From: CAZVYN01 sp964631125
GTDB lineage: Bacteria; Eisenbacteria; RBG-16-71-46; CAIMUX01
Assembly: GCA_964631125.1 (NCBI GenBank)
Contig: CAZVYN010000026.1
Span: forward strand, 1 to 48,770
Direction: 5' to 3'
DNA length: 48,770 bases
In this document: one piece after another, positions 28,282 to 36,495 of the stretch
How positions within the stretch are numbered: the stretch's first letter is position 1
How the letters are laid out: each line of letters starts with the position of its first letter
Notes under the pieces: model-generated
The model's database searches: none
Told to the model about the DNA's origin: nothing
The model's input: only the letters and a program-made list of their open reading frames with translations
Program-made: the position numbers and the translations under genes

Positions 28282-29618
28282 GCCGAGTCCTCGCCCACCG
28301 TTTCGCCGCTCGCGACGGTCGGCCGACCGAGAGTGCGCAGCACGCTCCCCGGGAAGACGCAGACGTTCGTCCCGATGCGGGCACGCTCCGGCACGCGCGC
28401 GCCTTTCCCGATGACGGTCAAGCCGCCATCCAGATGGGTGGGGAAGCGCTCGTTGATCCGCCCGCCGTCGTCGGAGAATCCGATCCGCGCGTCGTGCCCG
28501 ACCTCGACCTGCTTGTCGAGGATGGCGTGTTCGAGCTTCGCGCCCGCGCCGATGCGCACGTCGTGCATGAGAATCGAGCGATGAACGTGTGCGCCTCGCT
28601 CGATGACGACGCCGGGCGAGAGGATCGACTCGGTCACGGTTCCCTCGAGCCGGCAGCCGCGGCTGACCAGAACCCGATCCTCTTCGGCGCCGCGCGCGAT
28701 CCAGGCCGGCGGGCGGTCGCCGACGCGGCTCTCATCCAGGTTGGTCCTGATCCTCCAGGCGGAGAGATCGAGCGCTCCCTCGGCGCGCACGAGATCCATG
28801 TGGGAGTCGAAGTAGGCGCGGAGCGTCCCGACATCTTCCCAGTAGCCGCTCCACTCGTAGGCGAACATGCGGTCGCCGCCCGAGAGCATGCGGGGGAAGA
28901 TGTGGTGGCCGAAATCGGGGGCCGCGCCCGTGCTCGTCCAGCGCATGAGGCGCTCGACCAACACGCGCGCCGAGAAGACGTAGATGCCCATCGAGATGAG
29001 GTTCGAGGTGGGGACGGCCGGCTTCTCCTCGAACCCCACGATGTAGGAGTCGCGATCGACGTGCACCGTGCCGAAGTCGCTCGCCTGCTCCATCGGAACG
29101 CGCCGCACGGCGATGGTGACATCGGCGCCGGCGCGCACGTGTGCGTCGATCATGGGCGCGTAGTCCATGTGATAGACGTGATCGCCCGAGAGCAGGAGCA
29201 CGAACTCCGGATCGTGCCGATGGATGTAGCCGAGATTGCGATAGATCGCGTCGGCCGTGCCCAGATACCAGTCGCTGCCGGAGGCGCCTTGATGCGGCGG
29301 GAGGATCCGCACTTCACGCGTGCGACCGACCAGGCCCCAGTGGCGGCCGTCGCCGATGTGGTCGGTCAGCGAGTAGGGCAGGTATTGCGTGAGGATGCCG
29401 ACGCGTTCGAGGCCGGAGTTGATCAGGTTGCTCAGCGTGAAGTCGATCAGCCGGTAGATGCCGCCGAACGGCACGGCCGGCTTCGCCCTCTGCCGCACCA
29501 GCACATTCAGTCGACTCCCGACGCCGCCGGCCAGGATCAACGCGAGCGAGTGCCGCAGGTCGCGGGCCAGACGCTCGCCGGCGCGGAGCTCTTCGCGATG
29601 CGTGATCGGTCCGCTCAT
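28278..29618 (-). CDS. glgC: glucose-1-phosphate adenylyltransferase (GlgC-type), signature-intact copy
   Basis: Makes ADP-glucose, or a related NDP-sugar, from ATP and sugar 1-phosphate for glycogen synthesis. 446 residues. N-terminal nucleotidyltransferase domain: LILAGGVGSRLNVL, RAKPAVPFGG, YRLIDFTLSN, SGSDWYLGTADAIYRNL, LLSGDHVYHMDY and FEEKP. C-terminal left-handed beta-helix with hexapeptide repeats (about 310-430: SPGVVIERGAHVHRS, DVRIGAGAKLEHAI, ARIGTNVCVFPGS). ATG overlaps the upstream paralog's stop. The arginine of GGxGxR and the lysine of RAKPA are kept, so this is the likely active copy. Translationally coupled to the DUF6754-like gene downstream. Confidence 0.9.
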   Translation of the reverse strand: MSGPITHREELRAGERLARDLRHSLALILAGGVGSRLNVLVRQRAKPAVPFGGIYRLIDFTLSNLINSGLERVGILTQYLPYSLTDHIGDGRHWGLVGRTREVRILPPHQGASGSDWYLGTADAIYRNLGYIHRHDPEFVLLLSGDHVYHMDYAPMIDAHVRAGADVTIAVRRVPMEQASDFGTVHVDRDSYIVGFEEKPAVPTSNLISMGIYVFSARVLVERLMRWTSTGAAPDFGHHIFPRMLSGGDRMFAYEWSGYWEDVGTLRAYFDSHMDLVRAEGALDLSAWRIRTNLDESRVGDRPPAWIARGAEEDRVLVSRGCRLEGTVTESILSPGVVIERGAHVHRSILMHDVRIGAGAKLEHAILDKQVEVGHDARIGFSDDGGRINERFPTHLDGGLTVIGKGARVPERARIGTNVCVFPGSVLRTLGRPTVASGETVGEDSA

Positions 29619-30829
29619 GCCGTGTCGCCTCGGGCGGACTGCGCAATTTCTTCCGGTTGGACGACGGCGCCGGCGGGGATGCGCGCGCCCGCCTCGACGC
29701 GTGCTTCCTTCCCGATCAGCGTGAGCCCGCCTTCGGCGGCGGCGCCTCCGACCGCGGCGCCTTCTCCGATCACGACCGCCTTGTCGACGATGGCGCGCTC
29801 CACGCGCGCGCCCGCCGCGATGCGGCCCCTTCCCAGGATGACCGAACCGCGCACGATCGCGCCTCGCTCGATGATGACCCCCGGAGAGATCACGCTCTCT
29901 TCCACCGCGCCTTCCACGACGCAGGCCGAGCTGATGAACGAGTTCTCGATCTTGGCGCCGGAGCCGATGCGCAGCGGCGGTTGTCCCGCGATGCCGGCGT
30001 CGACGAGATTGGAACGCACGCCCCAGCGGTCGACGTCGATTCGTCCCGAGAGCAGGTCTTGATGCGCCTGGTAGTACGACTCGACCGTGCGCGTGTAGGC
30101 CCAATAGCCGTCGAACTCCCACCCGAAAACGCGACGCGCCGAGACCATCGCGGGAATGACATGACGGCCGAACTCGACGCCGCCTTCGGCGCGCAGCACC
30201 GTCAGCGCGTCGGTCAGTGCGCGCGCGTCGAAGAGATAGATGGTGAGGCTGGCCAGATCGGATTTCGGGTGCGACGGCTTCTCCTCGTAGTCGAGTACGC
30301 GGCCGTCTTGATCCAGCACCGCGTAGCCGAAGCGTTCGTCGCGGTCCATGCGCTTGACGGCGATCGTGAGGTCGGCCCCGCGTTCGAGGTGCCGCTCGAT
30401 CATCTCGCGGTAGTCCATGGAGTAGATGTGGTCGCCCGAGAGGACGAGCACGAGATCGGCGTCGTGATCCCGCACGTAGTTCAAGTTCTGGTAGACGGCG
30501 TCGGCGTTTCCGCGATACCAGTCCGAGGCGTCGGCCCCGCGAAACGGGGGCAGGATCTTCGCTCCTCGGCCGAGTCCGGCGAAGTCCCAGTGTTCACCGA
30601 CGCCGACGTGGTCGATGAGCGAGGCCGGTCGGTACTGCGAGAGGATCCCGACGTTCTGGATACCGGCCCGCATCAGGTTGGAGAGCGGGAAATCGATGAT
30701 CCGGTAGTAACCGGCGAAGGGAAGGGCGCTCTTGGGGCGACGCAAGGTGAGAACCGACAACTCGCCGACACGACCGCCCGCGAGGATCATCGCCACGATG
30801 CGCAGCGGCTTCACGCCTCGGAAGCTCAT
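29615..30829 (-). CDS. GlgC-like paralog with altered nucleotide-binding signature
   Basis: 404 residues, same architecture as the next gene: nucleotidyltransferase domain plus beta-helix (SPGVIIERGAIVRGSVIL, GRIAAGARVERAIVDK). Conserved parts include FAGYYRIIDFPLSN, SDWYRGNADAVYQNL, VLSGDHIYSMDY and YEEKP. The signature at residues 17-25 reads AGGRVGELS instead of AGGxGxRLx, so the conserved Gly and Arg are Val and Glu, and RAKPAV reads RPKSAL. This suggests reduced catalysis and a GlgD-like regulatory role beside the intact copy. First gene of the six-gene operon, 55 nt after tRNA-Trp on the same strand. Confidence 0.88.
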   Translation of the reverse strand: MSFRGVKPLRIVAMILAGGRVGELSVLTLRRPKSALPFAGYYRIIDFPLSNLMRAGIQNVGILSQYRPASLIDHVGVGEHWDFAGLGRGAKILPPFRGADASDWYRGNADAVYQNLNYVRDHDADLVLVLSGDHIYSMDYREMIERHLERGADLTIAVKRMDRDERFGYAVLDQDGRVLDYEEKPSHPKSDLASLTIYLFDARALTDALTVLRAEGGVEFGRHVIPAMVSARRVFGWEFDGYWAYTRTVESYYQAHQDLLSGRIDVDRWGVRSNLVDAGIAGQPPLRIGSGAKIENSFISSACVVEGAVEESVISPGVIIERGAIVRGSVILGRGRIAAGARVERAIVDKAVVIGEGAAVGGAAAEGGLTLIGKEARVEAGARIPAGAVVQPEEIAQSARGDTA

Positions 30830-30884
30830 GTTGGTCGGGGAGGACCCCTCTGGTTCCTGCTCGGCGGACGGCGACCAGTAAACT

Positions 30885-30957
30885 CAGGCCAGGAGGGGCT
30901 CGAACCCCCAACCTGCGGTTTTGGAGACCGCTGCTCTACCAATTGAGCTACTGGCCT
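30885..30957 (-). tRNA. tRNA-Trp (CCA)
   Basis: 73 nt on the minus strand. Acceptor AGGCCAG / CTGGCCT, discriminator G; 3' CCA is not encoded (AGT follows). D-arm GCTCAATTGGTAGAGC, anticodon arm GCGGT-CTCCAAA-ACCGC with anticodon CCA, T-arm GGGGG-TTCGAGC-CCCTC with one G-T pair. It sits between the PD40 gene and the glgC-like operon. Confidence 0.96.
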
Positions 30958-31055
30958 AGGATTCCCCGCTTGACGGGGCAGGCCGCAGACTAGAAGAAGG
31001 CCCTCGGAAGGGCAAGAGTCGAACAGGACCACGGAAGCGACGGAAGGAGTCAGGC

Positions 31056-32234
31056 ATGCCGTTCGGAAGAAGGCCATCCGGTCCGACAGGGACGCAACCG
31101 ACGTGGGTGACCGCCGCGCTCGGAGTTGTGTGGGCCTCAGTGCTCCTCGCGGGCGTTCTCTCGTTCGGGCGGGCGGACGACGCGCCGACGAACGAGATCC
31201 GCGCGACGTTCACGGTGGGCGGCGCCGATCGGAAGCCGGTCTTCGTCTCGGGGGTGCAGGTGGACTCTCTGATTCGCCCCGGCGAGAAGCACTTTCGTCG
31301 TCTCTGGCAGTTGACGAACGGAGGCGAGAACGCCGAGGCCTACTTTTCCTTCGACGGTCAGTCGCTCATCTTCCAGGCCACGCCGCGCGGGGCCGGCTGC
31401 GATCAGATCTACACGATGGCGGCCGAAGGCGGCCCGTCGACCTTGGTCAGCACGGGGAAGGGGCGCTGCACCTGCGCGTATTTCCTCCCGGGGGATGACG
31501 AAGTCCTCTTCGCGTCCACGCACGCGACCTCCGAGGGGTGTCCTCCTCCGCCCGATCGTTCGAAGGGGTACGTCTGGGCGCTCTCCGAGGGATACGACAT
31601 CTGGAAGGCGAAGCGGGACGGGAGCGACTTGGTCCGCTTGACCGACTCGCCCGGTTACGACGCCGAGGCCACGGTCGGGCCGGACGGGACGATCGTCTTC
31701 ACCTCGGTCCGCGACGGCGACCTCGAGCTGTACCTCATGGGTCGTGGCGGCGCGGACGTGCGTCGCCTGACGAACACTCCCGGCTACGACGGCGGCGCGT
31801 TCTTCTCAGCCGACGGCAAGAAGATCTGCTGGCGCGCCGGACGGCCGAAGGATGCGACCGAACTCGAGGACTACCGCGGGCTCTTGGCGCAGGGACTGGT
31901 GCGACCGTCGCAGCTGGAGATCTATGTCGCCGACGCCGACGGATCGAACCAGAAGCAGGTCACCTCCAACGGCGCCGCCAACTTCTGCCCGTTCTTCCAC
32001 CCGAGCGGAGAGAGTCTGATCTTCGCTTCGAACGCGGGCGATCCGCAGGGACGCAACTTCGATCTCTTCAGAGTCGACCTGGAGAGCGGCGCCATGGCGC
32101 GGGTCACGACCGATTCCACCTTCGATGGCTTCCCGATGTTCTCTCCCGACGGCCATCGCTTGGTCTTCGCTTCGAACCGCGGGGCGGAGCGTGAAGGGGA
32201 GACGAACCTGTTCCTGGCCGAGTGGGTCGACTGA
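31056..32234 (+). CDS. TolB-like PD40 beta-propeller protein, membrane-anchored or exported
   Basis: 392 residues. N-terminal helix about 18-39 acts as signal or anchor. The rest carries at least five PD40 blades of the form DGSDLVRLTDSPGYDAE, followed by GPDGTIVFTS-type ends (RRLTNTPGYDGGAFFSADG, KQVTSNGAANFCPFFHPSG, ARVTTDSTFDGFPMFSPDG, RLVFASNRG). Such propellers bind proteins or peptidoglycan-associated partners in the periplasm; TolB itself is near this length, but no pal, tolA or tolQR is adjacent, so I do not assign tolB. Ribosome site ggaaggag precedes the ATG. Ends 8 nt from the convergent methyltransferase gene. Confidence 0.87.
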   Translation: MPFGRRPSGPTGTQPTWVTAALGVVWASVLLAGVLSFGRADDAPTNEIRATFTVGGADRKPVFVSGVQVDSLIRPGEKHFRRLWQLTNGGENAEAYFSFDGQSLIFQATPRGAGCDQIYTMAAEGGPSTLVSTGKGRCTCAYFLPGDDEVLFASTHATSEGCPPPPDRSKGYVWALSEGYDIWKAKRDGSDLVRLTDSPGYDAEATVGPDGTIVFTSVRDGDLELYLMGRGGADVRRLTNTPGYDGGAFFSADGKKICWRAGRPKDATELEDYRGLLAQGLVRPSQLEIYVADADGSNQKQVTSNGAANFCPFFHPSGESLIFASNAGDPQGRNFDLFRVDLESGAMARVTTDSTFDGFPMFSPDGHRLVFASNRGAEREGETNLFLAEWVD

Positions 32235-32242
32235 GTCGGCCT

Positions 32243-33163
32243 TCATCGGTTGCGCGCGACGCCGAGGAGCAAGTGGGAGCCCCAGCGCGCGATCGCCGTC
32301 CGCTGGAGGGCGGTTTCGAGCGTGCGCGTCAGGCGGTTGGCCCGGTGCATACCGGGACCCATCTGCATGACGATGCCGCGCACATCGATCGGATCGAACC
32401 GCTCCGCCAAGAGCGAACGAAACTCGCGGCGCGAAAAGTTCTGGTAGTAGACCTGGCCGTCGGAGTGCAGACCTTCGCGGTCCGAGACTTCGTCGGCGCG
32501 CAGGAATCCGCGGATTCGTTTCGGCAAGCTGAGGTGGTAGACGGTCGCGACGAAGAGCCCGCCGCGCTCGACCACCCGCGCGGTTTCGTCCAGGGAGGCG
32601 CGGAGGTCGTGCGCGCTCGGGAGATGTTGGAGCACTTGCGCCGCGAGCGCCTTGTTGCAGACGCCGGCTCGAACCGGGAGTCGGCAGATGTCGGCGCGAA
32701 CGAGACAGGCGTCCACGCGGAGCGCCATCAGTCGCTCGCGCGCCACCTGCAGGCTCCGCCAGGAGAGATCCACGCCGAGGATCCGACCGACCTGCGGACC
32801 GTAGCGACGGGCGACGCGCGCCGGGCCGATTCCGAGTTCCAAGACCAGATCTTCGCGCCGCGGCGAGAGCGCGTCCCGGGCCGCCGCGATCTCCGCCTCG
32901 CTCCGCAGCGGAATGAAGAGACTCTCGTACTCCGTCGCCTCGGCGTCACGCAGACGCATCTCGCTCAGCTTGAGCGCATCGGTGGGGGAGTCGGGCTCGA
33001 AGGACGGGGCGAAGTCGACGATTCCGTCCTCGATCGCGTAGTCGACCGCGCAGGCGACGCAGCGCAAGGCGCCTCTCACGATCTCGCGCGACGACTCGTC
33101 CCGGAGCGCGAGAGACCCGAGGCAGGTCGGGCAGGCGAGGAGTTCGATCCAGTCCGAACGCAG
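32243..33163 (-). CDS. SAM-dependent methyltransferase with Trm112-like zinc N-terminus
   Basis: About 306 residues. The N-terminus has the Trm112-type zinc motif, ELLACPTCLGSL then LRCVACAVDYAIEDGIVDF, and the class I methyltransferase core has LVLELGIGPARVARRYG (SAM loop), GVDLSWRSLQVAR and a VLQHLPSAHDLR post-I block. Substrate unknown, perhaps a lipid or quinone. The only usual start (GTG, 33079) would cut off the first CPTC pair, while an in-frame stop lies at 33167-33169. Between them a CTG at 33163 is preceded by gaggtga 3 nt upstream, a strong Shine-Dalgarno match, so CTG is my start. Divergent from the GT-C gene. Confidence 0.82.
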   Translation of the reverse strand: MRSDWIELLACPTCLGSLALRDESSREIVRGALRCVACAVDYAIEDGIVDFAPSFEPDSPTDALKLSEMRLRDAEATEYESLFIPLRSEAEIAAARDALSPRREDLVLELGIGPARVARRYGPQVGRILGVDLSWRSLQVARERLMALRVDACLVRADICRLPVRAGVCNKALAAQVLQHLPSAHDLRASLDETARVVERGGLFVATVYHLSLPKRIRGFLRADEVSDREGLHSDGQVYYQNFSRREFRSLLAERFDPIDVRGIVMQMGPGMHRANRLTRTLETALQRTAIARWGSHLLLGVARNR

Positions 33164-33301
33164 CGGTCACCTCACGGTCCGAGGAAACAGGTCTCGCGAT
33201 CACCCGGGCGCTCCGACGGTACGGGATCCGGCGGGAGATCGCGCAGCGAAGGTGAACGCTTCGGAGCGGTCGGTCTCTGGCTCGCCGCGGCGTTCGCAAT
33301 C

Positions 33302-34762
33302 GTGATCGCGGCGCTCACCTTCGATCGTCGTCTCTACATCAACGGCGACAACGTCGACTACATCTTCTTGGCGCGGGCGGTGCGGGCCGGCGATTTCTGG
33401 CCGTCGGACAAGTATCCGCCTCTCTTCCCGCTGCTGCTCGCGCCGGTGCAACTGCTCTTCGGAATGGCCCTGATCCCGCAGAAGCTCTTGGTCCTGGCGC
33501 TCTACGCCGGCTCGGTCGGGTGGCTCCTGCGCATCGTCGCGCGACGGGTCGGCGGCGCCGCGCCGTGGGTCTTGGGGATCGCGGCCACGCTCATCCCGGT
33601 GATCGAGTACGCGCACTACACGATGAGCGAGATCCCGTTTCTGTTCTTCCTGCTGGGCGCGATCGACGCGCTCGATCGGCGCGCGAAGAACGGGCCGATC
33701 TGGCGAGATCGCGCGCTCTGGGAGGCGGCGCTCTGGACCGCGGCCGCTTGCTACACGCGCTCCGCCGGGATCGCGGCTGTTCCCGGCCTCGCGCTCGCCG
33801 CCACTCTCGGCCGCGGCAAGCGGGGCGCGCTCGTCTATTCCACGGCGACGCTCGTCTGTCTGATCCCGTGGGCCGTGCGGTCGGCCTTGACGCCGGGCGG
33901 GAATCCCTACTTCGAGCAGTTCGCGCGGGTGAACCCGTACTACCCGCAGCTCGGCACGCTCGACGCGTCGAGCCTGCTTGCGCGGCTGCTGGAGAACTCC
34001 AAGATCTATTTCCTGCAGGAGATGCCCGTCACGCTGGCGCCGGTCTTCTTTCGGTCGACCAATTCGCCGCACGGGATCCGCGACGCCTATTTCCCCTGGT
34101 TCGTGGCGCTCCTGCTCCTGGCCCCGTTGGCTGTCGGGCTCGCGGTGCGGTTGCGCGCGCGAGATGCGGTGGCCGGCGTCGTCGTGGGTTCGCTCGCGCT
34201 CTCCTGCCTTTGGCCCCCGATCTGGTCGGGCACGCGGTTCCTGGCCCCGCTGACGCCGCTGCTCTTCCTCCTGTTCTGGTCGGGCCTGGAGGTCGGGATT
34301 CGTCGGCTCGCTCCGCGCGCGGGCGCGATCGTCCGAACCGCGCTGCTCACGCTCTGGGTCTTGGTCGGCGTCAAGAATCTCGCGGGATATGTCGACGAGA
34401 TCCGCGCCTATCCGCCGGAGTGGGATCGCTACTTCACGGCGCTGCGGTGGATTCGCGACAACACCCCGGCCGACGCGGTTGTGCTCGATCGCAAGCCGGC
34501 GTTCGTCGAATATGTGGCGGAGCGCAAGAGCGTGACCTTCCCGCGCGAGAGCGACGCCGATGCGATGCTGGCCGAGATCCGACGCCGCGGCGCGACGCAT
34601 ATCGTCCTCTCGGGGATTCCGTACGATGACATCTCGCGCTATCTCGTACCGGCGATCGAGCGGCGGAGTGAGCGCTTCATCCCGGTCTTCGAGTTGTCGG
34701 GTCCGCCGACCTATGTGCTCGTCTGGGCGGACGATGCCGCCAACGCCCCGAGCGCGAGATGA
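33302..34762 (+). CDS. GT-C (PMT/ArnT-like) membrane glycosyltransferase, 5' end uncertain
   Basis: Polytopic protein of about 487-510 residues. The first loop has the GT-C acidic motif RRLYINGDNVDYIFLARAV and SDKYPPLFPLLLAP; about ten helices follow, for example YTMSEIPFLFFLLGAID, and a soluble C-terminal domain (RWIRDNTPADAVVLDRKP). Such enzymes move sugars from polyprenyl-phosphate donors on the outer face of the inner membrane. GTG at 33302 is the first usual start, but it sits inside helix 1; the frame upstream (from about 33260) encodes GAVGLWLAAAFAIV, so the real protein begins earlier, and I find no ATG, GTG, TTG or CTG in that stretch. The last 52 nt overlap the convergent M14 gene. 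Confidence 0.78.
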   Translation: MIAALTFDRRLYINGDNVDYIFLARAVRAGDFWPSDKYPPLFPLLLAPVQLLFGMALIPQKLLVLALYAGSVGWLLRIVARRVGGAAPWVLGIAATLIPVIEYAHYTMSEIPFLFFLLGAIDALDRRAKNGPIWRDRALWEAALWTAAACYTRSAGIAAVPGLALAATLGRGKRGALVYSTATLVCLIPWAVRSALTPGGNPYFEQFARVNPYYPQLGTLDASSLLARLLENSKIYFLQEMPVTLAPVFFRSTNSPHGIRDAYFPWFVALLLLAPLAVGLAVRLRARDAVAGVVVGSLALSCLWPPIWSGTRFLAPLTPLLFLLFWSGLEVGIRRLAPRAGAIVRTALLTLWVLVGVKNLAGYVDEIRAYPPEWDRYFTALRWIRDNTPADAVVLDRKPAFVEYVAERKSVTFPRESDADAMLAEIRRRGATHIVLSGIPYDDISRYLVPAIERRSERFIPVFELSGPPTYVLVWADDAANAPSAR

Positions 34763-35745
34763 TCGAGCACCGGGCTCAGCGCCTGGATGTGCAGCGTCGG
34801 ATCGGGAGGATTGAACCAGCAGGCCGGCCGGTGGAGCCCGCGCGCCCCCCAGGCGCCGATGCCCCCCGGTGAGATCTCGATCAGATAACTGAGCGTGCGC
34901 GATTTCGCGCAGAGGAAGTCGATCTCGGCGCCATGGGCTCGGAAGAGCGGCGACCAACGTCCCAACTGCGTCTCGCGGTAGCGCCGGAGGCGCCCCGCTG
35001 CGGCGGAGTCACCGGACGCGAGATGCGCGGTCACGCCCGCCGTCAGCGCGCTGCGCGCCAGTTGGCGATGGCGGGCGGTCGTTGGACCCGGCGCCCACCG
35101 TCCGGCAGGAGGGGAGAAGATCCACTCGCCGAACGAGTGGAACGAGAGCGCCAGTGCGAGACTTCGGCCGCGCGTCCACTCCGCGATGGCGTGGGTCTCG
35201 GGTTCGCTCAGCGCCGACCGACCGGGTCGATGGAGCGGCCACCATTCGAGCCCTCTGGGCCGTGCGCGGTGGTCGACCGGGAAGTTGCGATTCAGATCGA
35301 CGCCGCGGGCGTTGCCCCGGGCCCATCGACCCCACCCGGCCGTTCCGCCGAGTTCCAGCGCGGCGAGCCCATCGACGTTGGCGATGGGAACCGATGAGAG
35401 TCGCGTGCCGAGCGGCAGCGGAGAGGCCGAATCCAGCCACCTCGCGAGAAGATCCAGATGCAACTCGAAGCCGACCCACTCCAGGGGATGCAGCAACGAG
35501 AGGAGGAAGACGCCCGGGCGACCGCTCGCGGACGCGCCGTCGCCCTCGCCTCCGACGATCCAGTCGTAACCGACGATCTCGCGCCCCTGGTGAGACTTTC
35601 CCAGCACGAGCCGGTCCCCGCCGTGCCGTTCGACGAGCCGATCCAGCGCACGCTCGCGCTCCACGCCCAAGAGGTAGGGGCCGGTTTCGCTCGGCGGGGG
35701 AGTCCCGTGCTCCCCATGTTGTCCGTCATTCCGGTATGCTTTCAC
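34711..35745 (-). CDS. M14-type zinc carboxypeptidase-like protein, no signal peptide
   Basis: 344 residues, cytosolic by sequence. Zinc ligands His86 and Glu89 in LLSLLHPLEWVGFE, His203 in LSFHSFGEWIF, substrate residues in RGVDLNRNFP (about 147-156) and the catalytic Glu290 in YLIEISPGGIG, all placed as in the M14 family. It is much shorter than the M14 protein at 22586-25351 and lacks its C-terminal modules. Possible substrates include muropeptides or gamma-glutamyl peptides; not decided. GTG start with ggaaag about 9 nt upstream. Its last 52 nt overlap the convergent GT-C gene. Confidence 0.85.
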   Translation of the reverse strand: MKAYRNDGQHGEHGTPPPSETGPYLLGVERERALDRLVERHGGDRLVLGKSHQGREIVGYDWIVGGEGDGASASGRPGVFLLSLLHPLEWVGFELHLDLLARWLDSASPLPLGTRLSSVPIANVDGLAALELGGTAGWGRWARGNARGVDLNRNFPVDHRARPRGLEWWPLHRPGRSALSEPETHAIAEWTRGRSLALALSFHSFGEWIFSPPAGRWAPGPTTARHRQLARSALTAGVTAHLASGDSAAAGRLRRYRETQLGRWSPLFRAHGAEIDFLCAKSRTLSYLIEISPGGIGAWGARGLHRPACWFNPPDPTLHIQALSPVLDHLALGALAASSAQTST

Positions 35746-35840
35746 CCGCGTTCACTTTCCATCGTCGACGAAGCGGCCCGTCCGGTCCCCGTCCGCGCTC
35801 GGCGAACAGAGGCCCACCGTAACTCCAGCTTGGAGGGAAC

Positions 35841-36458
35841 ATGGGGAAGATTCCGGTCCACTCGCCGGCGCGAGCAGTCACTACGGCTGCTCTGATGGTT
35901 GCCGGCCTGATCACGACGGCGTTGCTCAGCTCGTTGGCGGCGCCGACGGCGCGCGCGACGTCGGTTCAGCACTTCGGCACCGCGCAACTCACCGAGCTCT
36001 CGGACACGATCGTGCGCGGGACGGTCACCAAGGTGGAGGCCCGGCTCCATCCCGAACACCAGTTCATCTACACCTACGTGACGGTCCGCGTCGACGAGCC
36101 GCTGAAGGGGCTCGTGACGGCGGGGAGTGAGATCGTCTTCCAGGAGTTGGGCGGACGGGTCGATCGAACGATCCATCACGTCCCCGGCGTCCCCGACTAC
36201 CGCGAAGGGGAGCAGGTCGTGAGCTTCCTGGAGAACCATGTCGGCGGGTTCTATCGCACCTTCGGGATGATCCAGGGCAAGTTCTCGGTCGCGACCGATC
36301 CGCGCAACGGTCGGGAGATCCTGACTCGCCCGGCGGAGTGGAACGACGTCGCCCTCGCGCAGCTCGGCTCGGTCAGCGACCTGAGCCCGATGCGGCCCGA
36401 CGCCAGCTACGACTCGGCAGAGATGCTGAGTGCGATCCGCGAGTGGACGCGTCGCTAG
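35841..36458 (+). CDS. exported protein of unknown function
   Basis: 205 residues with a clear signal sequence (about 14-40, ALMVAGLITTALLSSLAAP then ARA). The mature part is a small beta domain: QLTELSDTIVRGTVTKVEAR, TYVTVRVDEPLKGL, SEIVFQELGGRVD, EGEQVVSFLENHVGGFYRTF. I recognise no named family, though this resembles secreted proteins that often sit before matrixin-like proteases. A ggaggg site is just upstream of the ATG. Only 37 nt separate it from the metalloprotease gene, so it may be a partner, propeptide-like inhibitor or chaperone of that enzyme (inference). Confidence 0.8.
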   Translation: MGKIPVHSPARAVTTAALMVAGLITTALLSSLAAPTARATSVQHFGTAQLTELSDTIVRGTVTKVEARLHPEHQFIYTYVTVRVDEPLKGLVTAGSEIVFQELGGRVDRTIHHVPGVPDYREGEQVVSFLENHVGGFYRTFGMIQGKFSVATDPRNGREILTRPAEWNDVALAQLGSVSDLSPMRPDASYDSAEMLSAIREWTRR

Positions 36459-36495
36459 AGCGACCCAACCCCTGTTCCTCCAGAGGAGAACCGTC

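Noticed and set aside
31056..32234. tolB symbol for the PD40 protein
   Set aside because: No pal or tol genes nearby and no clear TolB N-terminal domain.
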